From Rheum nobile (Eukaryota; Streptophyta; Magnoliopsida; Caryophyllales; Polygonaceae): a DNA stretch of 64,000 nt. The translations under genes and the position numbers were made by a program. Shown here piece by piece: positions 22,810-34,656 of the stretch. How positions within the stretch are numbered: the first letter of the stretch is position 1; each line of letters starts with the position of its first letter. The DNA lies in NCBI GenBank assembly GCA_027886185.1, contig WOAB01000527.1, positions 620,001-684,000 of the forward strand, given 5' to 3'. Under the pieces are notes generated by a model. The model saw nothing but the letters and a program-made list of their open reading frames with translations. It searched no databases and was not told the origin of the DNA.

Positions 22810-24943
22810 TGTAATAACCCCTAAAAGTCCCAAACTGTCATTTTGTAAAAAAGACGTGTTGGCCAATTTCTATAATCTCTGTAAGATCCTTTTAATGTGT
22901 TGATATACGTTTATTGAGAAAATGGGGTCTTAAATTATTATGGAATGCTAAATGGGTAATTTAGCATGGCCGCGATTAAAGACCGCGACCAAAGACCCAG
23001 AGACGTGAGCGCGGGAATACCGCGACCGCGGGTCTCTGTTTCACCTTCTTCTTCCTCGAGCTTCCAGAAGGCCGACGCTCGATTTTCCCCACGTTCTTCA
23101 ACGTTTGCCGGTGGAGGGGATGCGAACCGATTGGTCTGCCGGTGTGGGGGTGAACGCCTGCTCCTCCATGGCTATAAAAGGGGGGCGTGGCAGCCTCTTC
23201 TCCATCATCCATCAAGCTCCATCTCTCTCTCTCGTTGTTTTCGTTGTCGCCGGAGTTCTCAATGGTCGCCGAAGTTCTAGTGGTCACTGGTGGTGTCGTT
23301 GGAAGCCTTGGAGTGGTGGTGATAGGCGGTAGTGAAGCAAGCCTCATCGTCGTTGTCGTCGGTAAGGGTTCGGAGCCACCTAGCCTCACGTCGGGATGGA
23401 GATACGCGATCGTGGCTCCATCCATCGCGACCGCGGGCTTGGCCCAGGAAACCACGACCGTGGATATGCCAACCGCGACCGCGGCCTTGCCCAGCAAGCG
23501 CGATCACGGCTTTGGCAACCACGGTCGCGGCTTAGGCCCTTTTTCCCTTCGTTCGTTTCGTTTGTTTGTTTCGTTTCATATCTTCATGTTGTATCGTATC
23601 TAACTTAGGGTTCCGTCTTATATCTCATAGTCGTCATAGGAATCCGTGCTCAATATCAAGTTCCAGATCTCGAAACCGGATCTCTTCGATTCGTCTAAAG
23701 TAAGGCAAGTGGCGGTTCGCTCTTGCTCATTATTCCATGTTTCCCTTGATTATAAATTAATTGATTGTTAATTAAGATGGGATAAAAGTTGTTGTTTTCT
23801 GTTTGGGAACAGATTTAATAAAACAATGTGTTAAAATATGAATCTATAATAGGTTGTATATATTGCTAGAAACAATGCTATTATACATGATATTACCGTA
23901 AACGACTAGACCTTGCAAGGTCTAGTCGTTTCTTTATAACTGGTTAGGAGGATTTTGCCCTAGTACTTTCTGGTCATGACCGTACCCTTATTCAAGGTAG
24001 GTGCACTCAGCTGGTGCCAACAATTGGGATTTATTCCCAAAATATCTCTCGTATCGAGATGATGTGGATTAAAAGCTGTAACGTGAATGTACATTTTGGA
24101 ATTAAATAAGATAAGTGTTGTTATGCACATAATTAATATACCATCGGGCGAGGAGTACAACGTGGAAACCGCCCGGACTCTTGTTAGAGTAAGTCTTCTT
24201 TCCAATCTGGATTCGCATTGCGCGATGAGGTTGGTCGTGGACCCAAATAATCAAGGTCGTGTTCTAAACTAGTGTGAAAACTTAACGTTCCCAAACACTT
24301 GTCATATGTTTCCCATAAGACTCAACTTCTTTGGAGTCTTCTCTTCATACGTTTCCCATAAGACTCAATTCCTTTGGAGTCTTCTCTTGATCAATCATTT
24401 TCTTATGTTTCTGTAGAAGTGTTGAGGTTCACTGTCGTCATCGGCTATTATTCGAGAAGCGATGAGTGTAACCTAATACGACTACTTAGAACCTTTTTAA
24501 TTGTACCCTTGCATAGTCTTTCATTAGACTAACCAACCGGTTTTATTCCTTGCATGGTTGGCTGGTGTCATCCGTCTCATACGGCACATCAGGTAAACTT
24601 CCCCTTCAGTGAAGGCCAGAATCCGATGTTGAGGACAAATGATGATTTAAGTATTTTTCCAAGGTTGAAGATCCTGGCGTGAGATGGCTCGGATCAAAAC
24701 CCCTTCATGGCGTTTATTAATTTTCAAGACTTCCGTTGTAATAAATATTTATGTACTTGGTTTGTTAACAGTTGTAAAACCATGGCGTTGGTTCAAATGT
24801 TATTTGGGTATCTTTCATGATATTTAATAAAGTTTCCAACATTATATTATTTGTTATAAAAATGGTAAGCCTTGGGTGACCCCGGGAGTGTATTATGAGG
24901 TCACTGGCGGTAATATTTCCAAAGGTATTTTGGGGGTGTAACA
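22810..24943 (+). repeat. Element B 5' LTR
   Basis: A 2134-bp LTR ending GGGGGTGTAACA. TATA box at 23173-23181, identical in the 3' LTR at 32461-32469. GC-rich CCGCGACCGCGG-type motifs lie at about 22968-23030 and 23395-23545. Compared with the 3' LTR it lacks roughly 80 bases near 23900, and a perfect 32-base palindrome occupies that place (23900-23931). Confidence 0.93.
23173..23181 (+). promoter_or_regulatory. TATA box of element B 5' LTR
   Basis: TATAAAAGG after 'catggc', followed by a G-rich stretch and then CT-rich leader. The copy in the 3' LTR is at 32461-32469. This is the likely core promoter of element B. Confidence 0.7.
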
Positions 24944-24947
24944 GATT

Positions 24948-24959
24948 TGGTATCAGAGC
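24948..24959 (+). promoter_or_regulatory. Primer binding site of element B (initiator tRNA-Met)
   Basis: An exact TGGTATCAGAGC four bases after the 5' LTR end. This is the canonical sequence complementary to plant initiator tRNA-Met used by many Ty3/gypsy and Ty1/copia elements. Confidence 0.92.
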
Positions 24960-25221
24960 TAAAAGGTTTTAAAATAATTTAAATCTTCAAATTGTTTTAT
25001 TGTAGAACAAATTTTTTATAAACCATTCTTCGTCTTATAGTAAAGTAATTAATTTGGTTATTTCCAAAGGTCAAGGGTTCAAACAAAGATGATACTTTTT
25101 GAGTAAAATGATATATTTTGAAACCTCTGCCATTCCAGTCGTGCCTTATTCTTCTGTCTAATATAGAAAGTTAGTTTCTATATTTAGAAAGTTCTAATTC
25201 TCTTTCATCACCTCGCATGCA

Positions 25222-27074
25222 ATGGGTGCTGTCGTTTCGCAACTCAAGGGGAGGAGGGACGCCGAGGTAGCTCCGCCACCTAAGGCCGAGCTGGAGTCCC
25301 TATTATTCTAGAGTGTGCTCTAGTCGGGGAGATGGTTAGTCCTCAGGAAGAGGAGAAGACTGTCCTCGAGGAGTCGGTGGTTCTCGTGTCTGACAAGATG
25401 GAGAATCCCGATGAAGACCTTGAAGAGGAAGACCCCGAGGAGGATTCCGAGGAGGATCCCGAAGAAGACCCAGAGGAGGACCTTGAAGAGGATCCTGATG
25501 AGGACCCTGAAGAGGATTCCGAGGAGGACCTCGAGGAGTACGACTATGATCTGGGTCTGGAGCACCTGCTTGTGGACGGAGAAGATCCGGGGATGCATTT
25601 CATCTTCCCTAGTCCGGAGATTCCACCATTTCAGGAGTACACGCCCTTGTCCCCAATAGCTTGGGAGGCACTTGGGATGTTCGGTGTTGACCGGGAGGGG
25701 TACGAGCCATTGGATGTGCCAGTGGGTCCGCATCCTACTCACGCACCCGGAGAGCCGGTGATGAGCCCTTCGTCTCGTCATGTGCACAATCAGAGTGAGA
25801 TGGCTTCCTCCGAGGCTCGTCGCCAAGTGGAGGAGATGACTGAGCAAGCCCGTAGACAAGCGAGACCGTGGGGATCGTTTGTGGCTTCTGTGGATGTTCC
25901 GGCCCAACAGGCAAGGGTCAGACTCCGAGTGCTAGTTGAGCACATGGAGGAATGGACGGAATCACTATACGCTATGGAGGAGCGGGCTTACGATGTTGAG
26001 TCCAGTCTCTCTCTTATGTTGGATGATGTCTGCGAGCTTCAGGATGACCTTAGGCAAGCAAGGCAACTGATCAACCCGCACTATGTGCTGAATGTGGCAG
26101 ATTTTTGCCCAGGGTTCTTGGACCGGTTTTGTAATACCTCAGCCACTTGTATCACCAATTGTGATGCAGCGCAATTGGTGATACAAGTGGCTGAGGTATT
26201 ACAAAAAATTATACTTTGAATGAGAGGGGCTCCGACCTTATTGGGCCAGCCATTTCTCTATCCATGGGCCGCAGCCCATGTACCCCAACCAAATCCCCAT
26301 GGCTGGGAGGTTGTTCGTGAGTCTCGAACACGAGACCTCACGCTTTAACAAGTGGGCGTTAAGCCGCTTGTTAAAGGGGAGAGGTCTCGTGTTCGAGCGC
26401 TCCCAACAACCTCTTGGCTAATGACTTCCATTAATTTGGAGTAGCCCCCAAGGATGGGTTGGGGTACATGGGCTGCGGCCCATGGAGTGTCTCATGTTGG
26501 GCTAGGCCCGTGGCTTGAGCACTCACATAAAAGTGTACTTTTTTGTAATACCCACACCACATTGGGCCGGCCCATCACAGGGCTACAGCCCATACACCCT
26601 AATCCATCCCATGTTGGCCCATACCCTTAAGGCAGGAAACCACACCATGGAGGTTGTTCGTGAGTATCGAACTCGAGACCTCCCGCTTTAACAAGAAGTC
26701 CAACGCCCTCTTGTTACCAATTGTGATGCGGTGTGGTTTCCTGCCTTAAGGGTATGGGCCAACATGGGATGGATTAGGGTGTATGGGTTGTAGCCCTGTG
26801 ATGGGCCGGCCCAATGTGGTGTGGGTATTACAGGTTTTTCTATCCACTTGTACTTGGGGAGGGGCCGAGTATTCCTGTGCTTGGAGAGGGGCCGAGTGTT
26901 CCTGTGCCTGGAGAGGGGCCAAGTGTTCTGATGCCTAGGGAGGAGCCGAGTGTTCCGGGCCCTAGTAGTTCGAGAAGACCGGCTTCGGAACTCGAGGTCA
27001 GTCCACCTCCGAAGAGATATCGAAGGTCTGATGAGTACAGGAATCTCTTCAAGGCACCTCAAGGGGGACAATAG
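25222..27074 (+). pseudogene. Element B ORF0: acidic protein upstream of gag, disrupted
   Basis: Starts MGAVVS, again Gly2 and Ser6. It hits a TAG after 29 codons and a ~2-base loss near 25310 shifts the frame. From 25332 it runs open with about nine EEDP/EEDS/DEDP-type repeats, then a helical charged region with MASSEARR (element A has MASSEERR). It is cut at 26129 by a foldback insertion (26130-26832) and resumes at about 26833 with GPSVPVPGE-type repeats, a basic PPPKRYRR motif resembling a nuclear localisation signal, and a FKAP tail. Gag starts 238 bases downstream. No family is recognised; conservation between A and B suggests it was functional in the ancestor. Confidence 0.75.
26130..26832. 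mobile_element. Foldback cassette inside element B ORF0
   Basis: The insert of about 700 bases begins TGTAATACC and ends GGTATTACA, and GGTTT flanks it on both sides. It consists of three hairpins. The first is a perfect 35-bp arm pair (26127-26161 and 26172-26206, loop of 10). The second is a larger one around 26225-26500, with arms carrying 'catgggccgcagcccatg' and 'gtctcgtgttcgag'. The third is a ~100-bp near-perfect arm pair spanning about 26547-26831 with GGGCCGGCCC. The loops share 'ggttgttcgtgagt' and 'gctttaacaag' phrases. No coding capacity. Confidence 0.8.
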
Positions 27075-27312
27075 TGTGTCTTAGTGACTCTTTTCTAGTT
27101 ATTTTGCTTTTCGTTGTTCTTAGAGCCTTAGCCTCCTAACAATTTTGTATTATCATTTAGGAGGATAATTGTAAAACTTATCAACCCTGGTTTCAGTTCG
27201 TTTCATCAATAAAGTTTGCCAGTTTGATCTACTCCGAACCAATTTCATATATTATGCCTCTTTAAGTGTGATATTAATGTTGTGAAGTACCTGAAAATTG
27301 ATCGGCAAATAG

Positions 27313-29160
27313 ATGGTGAACAAAAGAAACACAACCCGTGTTGGTGCTAGGCCGAGTAACAACCCAAGGTTGAACCTGGGAAGTGCCGCTAATCAGGGGG
27401 GTGAGAGTGAGTCTGCCTCTCACAATAACCCCGCGGGCAATAGCCAAGTTCATGATAACCCTCAGGTTGTCTTCGATGCTGCGGCCATAGAGGCCATTCG
27501 TGGGATTGTTATGCAGCCAGTCACCGAAATAATTCGGCCAGTTGTATCGCAAGCACAGGGTGTTCCAGTTCCTCAGGTTGTTCCTGAATTTGAGGAGCCA
27601 GCGGATTAGGTACCTCAGGTCGACGCCGTCATGTACAGAGGGAACTACGGTCGGGCCTTGAAGGCCATAAGCTCAATGAGGCCTGACAGCTTTGACGGTA
27701 CCGGAGAACCAGTCCGGGTGGCATATTGGTTCTCGTACATGGAACGGTTATTCAGGAACGTCGATTGCATTGAGGCGGAGAAAGTGCACATTGCTTCCCT
27801 TCAACTTAAGGATGTGGCTAGCGAATGGTGGGAGAGCACTGGTTTAGCTGATCATCCCAGGTTGAACTGGGGTATGTTCAAGACGAAAATGACCGACCGT
27901 TTCTTTTCCCGTGCTATGAGGGAGGAGAAGCATAAGGAGTTCCTTTACCCTAAGACGGATGGGCTGAAGGTGACTGAGCTTGTAGCTAAGTTTAATCACC
28001 TGTTGTAATATGTTAGACCAGAAGTGTCAAGCGAGGAACAGAAGATCTGTCATTTCCATGAGTGGATGAACCCAGACACCAAGCCGTTGATGGTGCGCTA
28101 TGGCTGCTCTACTCTGGAGCAGTATGTGGACGCCGCCTACAAGCTTGAAGCGACTCTAGAGGAGTCGGCAAAGAAGCACAATCGACAGAGACCGGCGCAG
28201 ATCCAGCCTCAGGCTAGTGGGTTTAAGCGACCCACACCACCGTCGCATTTTGCCAAGTCTGGCCGGGTAAGAACTGAGGTGGCGCAGTCAGGTCCTACTC
28301 AACGCTCGGGCCAGGACAAGAACCTGATTCAATGCTATAACTGTGAAACGCCGGGGCATAAGAGCAATGAGTGCCCGAAGGGCAAGAGGACGTGTTTTGC
28401 ATGCGGAAAAGAGGAGCATTTGCAGACTTTTTGTCCTCAGAAGAGGCAGAAGGAGGCTGAGTCACAACAAGGGTCAGTTAGCCATAACAACCGACCCCGA
28501 TTCAAGCCTGTTGGAGCTCTGAGTACCTCAATGCAGACAACTGCTCAGAACAAGGGGAAGGCTCTAGCTGTTCCAGTGGGTCAAGGTCAGCGGTTGTATG
28601 AGATGCGTGAGGCTGACGGACCCAATGCTCTGATTGCTCAAGGTACTCTATACCTTCACTCTACATCAGTTTGCATATTGTTTTATTATGGCGCTACTCA
28701 TTCCTTTATTTCGGAGAAGTGTGTAAGTAAGTTAGGGTTTAAGTGCAATGAATCTTGCGAACCATTTGTGGTGAACCTTCCCAATGGTGAACAATTAGTA
28801 GGGACCAAGCATTTGTCGGAATTTCCGATTACTATTCAAGGTCGGAAGTTTGAAGCAGACTTGATCTGTATAGCCATGGCTCCATACGACATCATTCTCG
28901 GGATAGACTGGCTGACGCGTCATGGGATGGTAATAGATTTTAGCTCAAGGACAGTGACAGTTTCATCTAGGGGCCAGTTTGTGTGCAAGTTCAAGGGTCG
29001 TAATGACGCTGATAACGGAAAGCTCATCAATGCGATGGTTGCGTGTAAGCTACTTCGACAAGGTTTTGTCGGGTACCTGTGCTATCTGGATAAGCCCAAG
29101 AAGGATGAGACTTCAGTTCACGATGTACATGTCATATGCAAGTATTCGGACGTTTTTCCT
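27313..29160 (+). pseudogene. Element B gag and protease, broken
   Basis: The start MVNKRN at 27313 follows a non-coding gap after ORF0. Gag and protease are in one frame, broken by TAG at 27607-27609, TAA at 28006-28008 and further downstream. The gag core shows ASEWWES and MTDRFF motifs. Two intact zinc knuckles of the CX2CX4HX4C form lie at about 28330-28440. The protease region follows, but the DSG triad of element A reads YYG here (about 28681-28690), so the active-site Asp is lost. Confidence 0.9.
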
Positions 29161-32023
29161 GATGAAATTCCCGGATTACCCCCGAATCATGACGTAGAGT
29201 TCACTATTGATCTCGAGCATGGAACCTCGCCGATTTCTAAAACACCTTATCAGATGGCTCCAGCGGAGATGCAAGAGTTGAAGAAATAACTTGAGGACCT
29301 ACTCGAGAAAGGATATATAAGGCCGAGTGCATCGCCTTGGGGCGCTCCTGTCTTGTTTGTCAAGAAAAAGGATGGTTCGTTCAGACTTTGTATCGACTAT
29401 CGAGAGTTGAACAAGGTCACTATCAAGAATAAGTATCCGTTGCCAAGGATAGATGATCTGTTGGATCAACTGCAGGGAGCAAAAGTCTTTTCCAAGATCG
29501 ATCTGAGATCTGGTTACCATCAATTCAGGATTCGTGAGGAAGATATTCAGAGGACTGCATTCCGGACAAGATATGGACACTATGAGTTCGTAGTCATGCC
29601 ATTTGGGCTTACAAATGCTCCGGCAGTCTTCATGGATCTGATGCACAGATGTTTCCACCAGTACCTGGACAAGTTCATGGTGGTATTCATCGACGATATC
29701 CTGATCTATTCTCCGAGCGAGGAGGCTCACGAGGAGCATCTTCGTATCACGTTGTCAGTCCTTAGGCAAAATCAACTGTATGCAAAGTTGTCTAAATGTG
29801 ACTTCTGGATTAAGGAAGTGGCTTTCATAGGCCATGTGATTAATGGGAATGGGGTTATGGTCGACCCTCAGAAGATCAAAGCGGTAGCCGACTAGAAGCG
29901 ACCTCAGAACGTGAAGGAGGTGCGCAGTTTCTTGGGACTTGCAGGTTATTACAGACGGTTTATGGAGGGATTTTCAAAGATCGCTCTACCCATGACCAGG
30001 TTGCTCCGCAAGGTCCATAAGAAGTTCATATAGAACGACAAGTGCGAGGCAAGTTTTCAGAAGTTGAAAAAGTGCCTGCGTCCGCACCAGTTTTGGCGCT
30101 ACCAGAAGGAACTGATGGTTATGTGGTCTATAGTGACGCTTTAAAGCATGGGTTAGGATGTGTATTGATGCAAAAGGGAAAGGTTATTGCATACGCATCT
30201 CGGCAATTGAAGACCTATGAAGCAAACTATCTGACACATGATCTGGAGTTAGAGGTTGTAGTTTTCGCGCTGAAGATTTGGAGACACTATCTCTATGGTG
30301 TTAGGTGCCAGATCTTTACCGACCACAAGAGTCTCAAGTATGTGTTCACTTAGAAAGAGTTGAATATGAGGCAACGTTGCTGGTTAGAGCTACTCAAGGA
30401 CTACGACATCGAGTTGTTGTATCATCCGGGCAAGGCTAACGTGGTAGCCGATGCTTTGAGCCAGAAGATGCCGCACGAGACCGTAGTAGCTCTGCTCACT
30501 GCTCAACACAAATTGCACCAAGGATTGTGCGAGATTGATGTCTTGTATGATCAACGTCGAGGATGCCTGAGTATGTTGGAGATTCAGGCTACGCTACTTG
30601 ATCAGATCAAGGAGAAGTAGGTTGATGATGTAATCTTAGTGAAGTTCAGCAGTGTAGTGATGGATGAGAAAGCTCCGGGATTCGTGATTCAAGATGATGG
30701 ATCACTTTGGTTTCAGGACCGGATCTGTGTGCCTGACGTAGATGGCCTTCACCAACTGGTAATGAAGGAGGCCCATTCGTCAGCTTATTCTGTACATCCA
30801 GGATCCAGTAAGATGTACAAGGACCTCAGAAAGAAATTCTGGTGGCCCAACATGAAGTGGGACGTAGCAGAATTTGTGGTGAGATTCTTGACTTGTCAGA
30901 AGGTCAAGATAGAACACCGCAGACCAGGTGGTGAATTGCAACGTCTCCCAGTGCCAGATGGTGAATTGCAATGGACTTCGTCACGGGGTTGCCGAAGACT
31001 CAGAGTCAGAAGGATGCCATATGGGTGATCATTGACCAGCTCACGAAGAGTGCTCATTTCGTGGCCATCAAGTCAACTTGGGGAACCCATAAGCTATCAA
31101 AAGTTTTCCTACACGAGATTGTCTGATTGCATGGTACGCCAAAAACCATTGTATCGGATCGTGATGGCCGATTCATGTCGAGATTCTGGAAGGAACTCCA
31201 TAAGGCCATGGGAACTGAGTTGAGGTTCAGTACTGCGTTTCATCCTTAGACGGATGGACAATCTGAGAGGACCATTCAAACACTGGAGGATATGCTGGGA
31301 GCTTGTGTACTAGATCGTTCGACCAGCTGGGAGAACAGCTTAAGTCTGATTGAATTCACGTACAACAATAGCTGGCATTCTACCATCAAGATGGCTCCAT
31401 TCGAGGCTTTGTACGGTCGAGAGTGCAGATCTCCAATTTGTTGGGATGAGAATGCCGACAAGATTCTGCTCGGATCAGAGTTAGTCGAAAGGACTACCTC
31501 GGATATTGCCTTGATCAGACAGAGGATTCTTACAACTCAGAGTCGATAGAAGTCTTATGCTGATCTGAAACGCAGGACTGTCGAGTTTGAGGTTGGTGAC
31601 AAGGTGTTTGTCAGGGTGTCGCCATCCAAAGGTGTGTTCAGGTTCGGCAAGCGTGGGAAGCTCAATCCTTGCTACATGGGACCGTTTGAGATCCTTGATA
31701 GAGTGGGATCTTTAGCATACCGTTTAGCATTGCCGCCGTCGACGCATCCAGTAAATAATGTGTTCCACCTGTCTCTGCTAAGGAAGTATGTGCCAGATGT
31801 GTCTCATGTGCTGAGTTATGATGACATCGAGATTCAAGAAAATGGTACGTACGAGGAGAGACATGTGTGTATTCTCGAACACCGCGAGAAGCACTTGAGG
31901 AACAAGGTTGTACCATTAGTGCGAATCCTCTGGTCCAAGTCGGGATCTAAGGAGGTAACTTGGGAAACCTGGGAGACTGAGTCTGATATGCTTAGTCATT
32001 TTCCCGAGCTGTTTTCGGCCTAG
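29161..32023 (+). pseudogene. Element B pol: RT/RNase H, integrase, chromodomain, heavily broken
   Basis: Homologous along its length to element A pol. The RT catalytic FIDD is visible at about 29686-29697. In-frame stops include 29287-29289 (TAA), 29893-29895 and 30031-30033 (TAG where A has TGG), and 30351-30353 and 30618-30620 (TAG where A has CAG). Similar changes occur near 31247 and 31547. Frameshifts occur near 30080 and around 30950-30985, where a short 'ggtgaattgca' segment is repeated. The integrase zinc region, much of the catalytic core and the chromodomain-like tail (about 31910-32020) remain recognisable. Not translatable as one protein. Confidence 0.92.
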
Positions 32024-32060
32024 TTTCGGGGTCGAAACTTTTTTTTTAAGGGGGAGGTAT

Positions 32061-34290
32061 TGTAATAACCCCTAAAAGTCCCAAACTATCATTTTGTAAG
32101 AAAGACGCATTGGGAAATTTCTGTAATCTCTATAAGATCCTTTTAACGTGTAGATATACATTTATTGAGAAAATGGGGTCTTAAATTAATTATGGAATGC
32201 TAAATGGGTAATTTAGCATGGCCGCGATCAAAGACCCAGAGACGCAAGCGCGGGAATACCGCGACCGCGGTTTTGAAACCGCGGGTGCGGTTTTGCCTGT
32301 GGGCAAACCGCGATCACGGGTCTCTGTTTCACCTTCTTCTTCCTCGAGCTTCCAGAAGGCCGACGCTCGATTTTCCCCACGTTCTTCAACGTTTGCCGGT
32401 AGAGGGGATGCGAACAGATTGGTCTGCCGGTGTGGGGGTGAACGCCTGCTCCTCCATGGCTATAAAAGGGGGGCGTGGCAGCCTATTCTCCATCATCCAT
32501 CAAGCTCCATCTCTCTCTCTCATTGTTTTCGTTGTCGTCGGAGTTCTCAGTGGTCATCGGAGTTCTAGTGGTCGCCGGAGGTGTCGTTGGAAGCCTTGGA
32601 GTGGTGGTGATACGCGGTGGTGAAGCAAGCCTCATCGTCGTCTTCGTCGGTAAGGGTTCGGAGCCACCTAGCCTCGCGTCGGGATGGAGATCCACGACCG
32701 CGGCTCCATCCATCGCGACCGCGGGCTTGGCCCAGGAAACCGTGACCGCGGATATGCCAACCGCGACCGCAGCCTTGCCCAACAAGCTCGATCACGGCTT
32801 TGGTAACCACGGCTGCGGCTTAGGCCCTTTTTCCCTTTGTTCGTTTTGTTTGTTCGTTTCGTATCTTCGTGTCGTATCATATCTAACTTAGGGTTCCGTC
32901 TTATATATCGTAGTCATCATAGGAATCCGTACTCAGATTCAAGTTCCAGATCTCGGAACCCGATCTCTTCGATTCGTCTAAACTAAGGCAAGTGGTGGTT
33001 CGCTCTTGCTCATTATTCCATGTTTCCCTTGATTATCAATTAATTGATTGTTAATTAAGATGGGATAAAAGTTGTTGTTTTCTGTTTGGGAACAGATTTA
33101 ATAAAACAATGTGTTAAAATATGAATCTATAATAGGTTGTATATATTGCTAGAAACAACGCTATTATACATGATATTACCGTAATGGTTTTGGTGTGGAT
33201 TTATGTACGAACTTACATGTGTAGTTAGAACGAGTATTCGTAGGAACGCTATATACCTTGTAAGGTCTAGTCGTTTCTTTATAAATGGTATTAGGAGGAT
33301 TTTGCCCTAGTACTTTCTGGTCATGACCGTACCCTTATTCAAGGTAGGTGCACTCAGCTGGTGCCAACAATTGGGATTTATTCCCAAAATATCTCTCATA
33401 TCGAGATGATGTGGATTAAAAGTTGTAACGTGAATGTACGTTTTGGAATTAAATAAGATAAGTGTTGTTATGCACATAATTAATATACCCTCGGGCGAGG
33501 AGTATAACGTGGAAACAGCCCGGACTCTTGTTAGAGTAAGTCTTCTTTCCAATCTGGATTCGCATTGTGCGGTGAGGTTGGTCGTGGACCCAAATAATCA
33601 AGGTCGTGTTTTAAACTAGTGTGAAAACTTAATGTTCCCAAACACTTGTCATACGTTTCCCATAAGACTCAACTTCTTTGGAGTCTTCTCTTCATACGTT
33701 TCCCATAAGACTCAATTCCTTTGGAGTCTTCTCTTGATCATTCCTTTTCTTATGTTTCTGTAGAAGTGTTGAGGTCCACTGTCGTCATCGGCTATTATTC
33801 GAGAAGCGATGACTGTAACCTAATATGACTACTTAGAACCTTTTTAATTCTACCCTTGCATAGTCTTTCATTAGACTAACCAACCGGTTTTATTCCCTGC
33901 ATGGTTGGCTGATGTCATCCGTCTCATACGGCACATCAGGTAAACTTCCCCTTCCGTGAAGGCCAGAATCCGATGTTGAGGGCAGATGATGATTTAAGTG
34001 TTTTTCCAAGGTTGAAGATCCTGGCGTGAGATCGCTCAGATCAAAACCCCTTCATGGCGTTTATTAATTTTCAAGACTTCCGTTGTAATAAATATGTCTG
34101 TACTTTGTTTGTTAACAGTTGTAAAACCATGGCGTTGGTTCAAATGTTATTTGGGTATCTTTCATGATATTTAATAAAGTTTCCAACATTATATTATTTG
34201 TTATAAAAATGGTAAGCCTTGGGTGACCCCGGGAGTGTATTCTGAGGTCACTGGCGGTAATATTTCCAAAGATATTTTGGGGGTGTTACA
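32061..34290 (+). repeat. Element B 3' LTR
   Basis: A 2230-bp LTR preceded by the polypurine tract 'aagggggaggtat' (32048-32060) and followed by GGGCT (34291-34295). It contains the full ~80-base segment missing from the 5' LTR near 23900, and an extra GC-rich unit near 32275-32320. Confidence 0.95.
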
Positions 34291-34295
34291 GGGCT

Positions 34296-34656
34296 AACTA
34301 TGTAGGTGATTTGGGGTCAACTCTATTTCAAACGTTTTAGAATTATCTGATTATATAATTTCCGTTGTGATAAATGTCGTCTTTTTTAAACTATTTCATA
34401 TTCGAGATTTGAGTTATCAATTTTGTTGTCCTAACCACTATAGAGTCTTATTCTTATAAAGTTGTATTCATATGACCAAAACTTGGTTTATGATGGATTT
34501 AGAAATGGTGTTTTATGCATGACCATCACATTTATGTTTTATATATCTGATTTACCGTCTATTGGATACCGTTTTGATATTTTTGCTCCTAACGCCTTGT
34601 GGACCGTACCCTTCGGGATTCACGGCACTGTAACACCTCGATTTGGGGCTATTACA
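34296..34656 (+). mobile_element. Element C 5' LTR, last piece
   Basis: Completes LTR-C after element B and ends GGGGCTATTACA. It matches the inverted copy at 4718-5080 on the minus strand. The 3' LTR of C lacks this segment. Confidence 0.88.

Larger units (their letters stand above)
22810..34290 (+). mobile_element. Element B: Ty3/gypsy chromovirus (Tekay/Del type), nested in LTR of C
   Basis: An 11.5-kb LTR retrotransposon flanked by GGGCT (22805-22809 and 34291-34295). The layout is the same as element A: LTR, canonical primer binding site, ORF0, gag-pol, polypurine tract, LTR. It is closely related to A in coding regions and in the second half of the LTR, but its LTR starts with TGTAATAACCCC and the U3 regions differ. 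A foldback cassette sits in ORF0. Many stops and at least two frameshifts disable gag-pol, so B is more decayed than A. Confidence 0.95.

Noticed and set aside
22976..23603. A 173-codon minus-strand frame and a 138-codon plus-strand frame in the element B LTR
   Set aside because: Same GC-rich LTR composition effect, with overlapping frames on both strands and no homology to known proteins.
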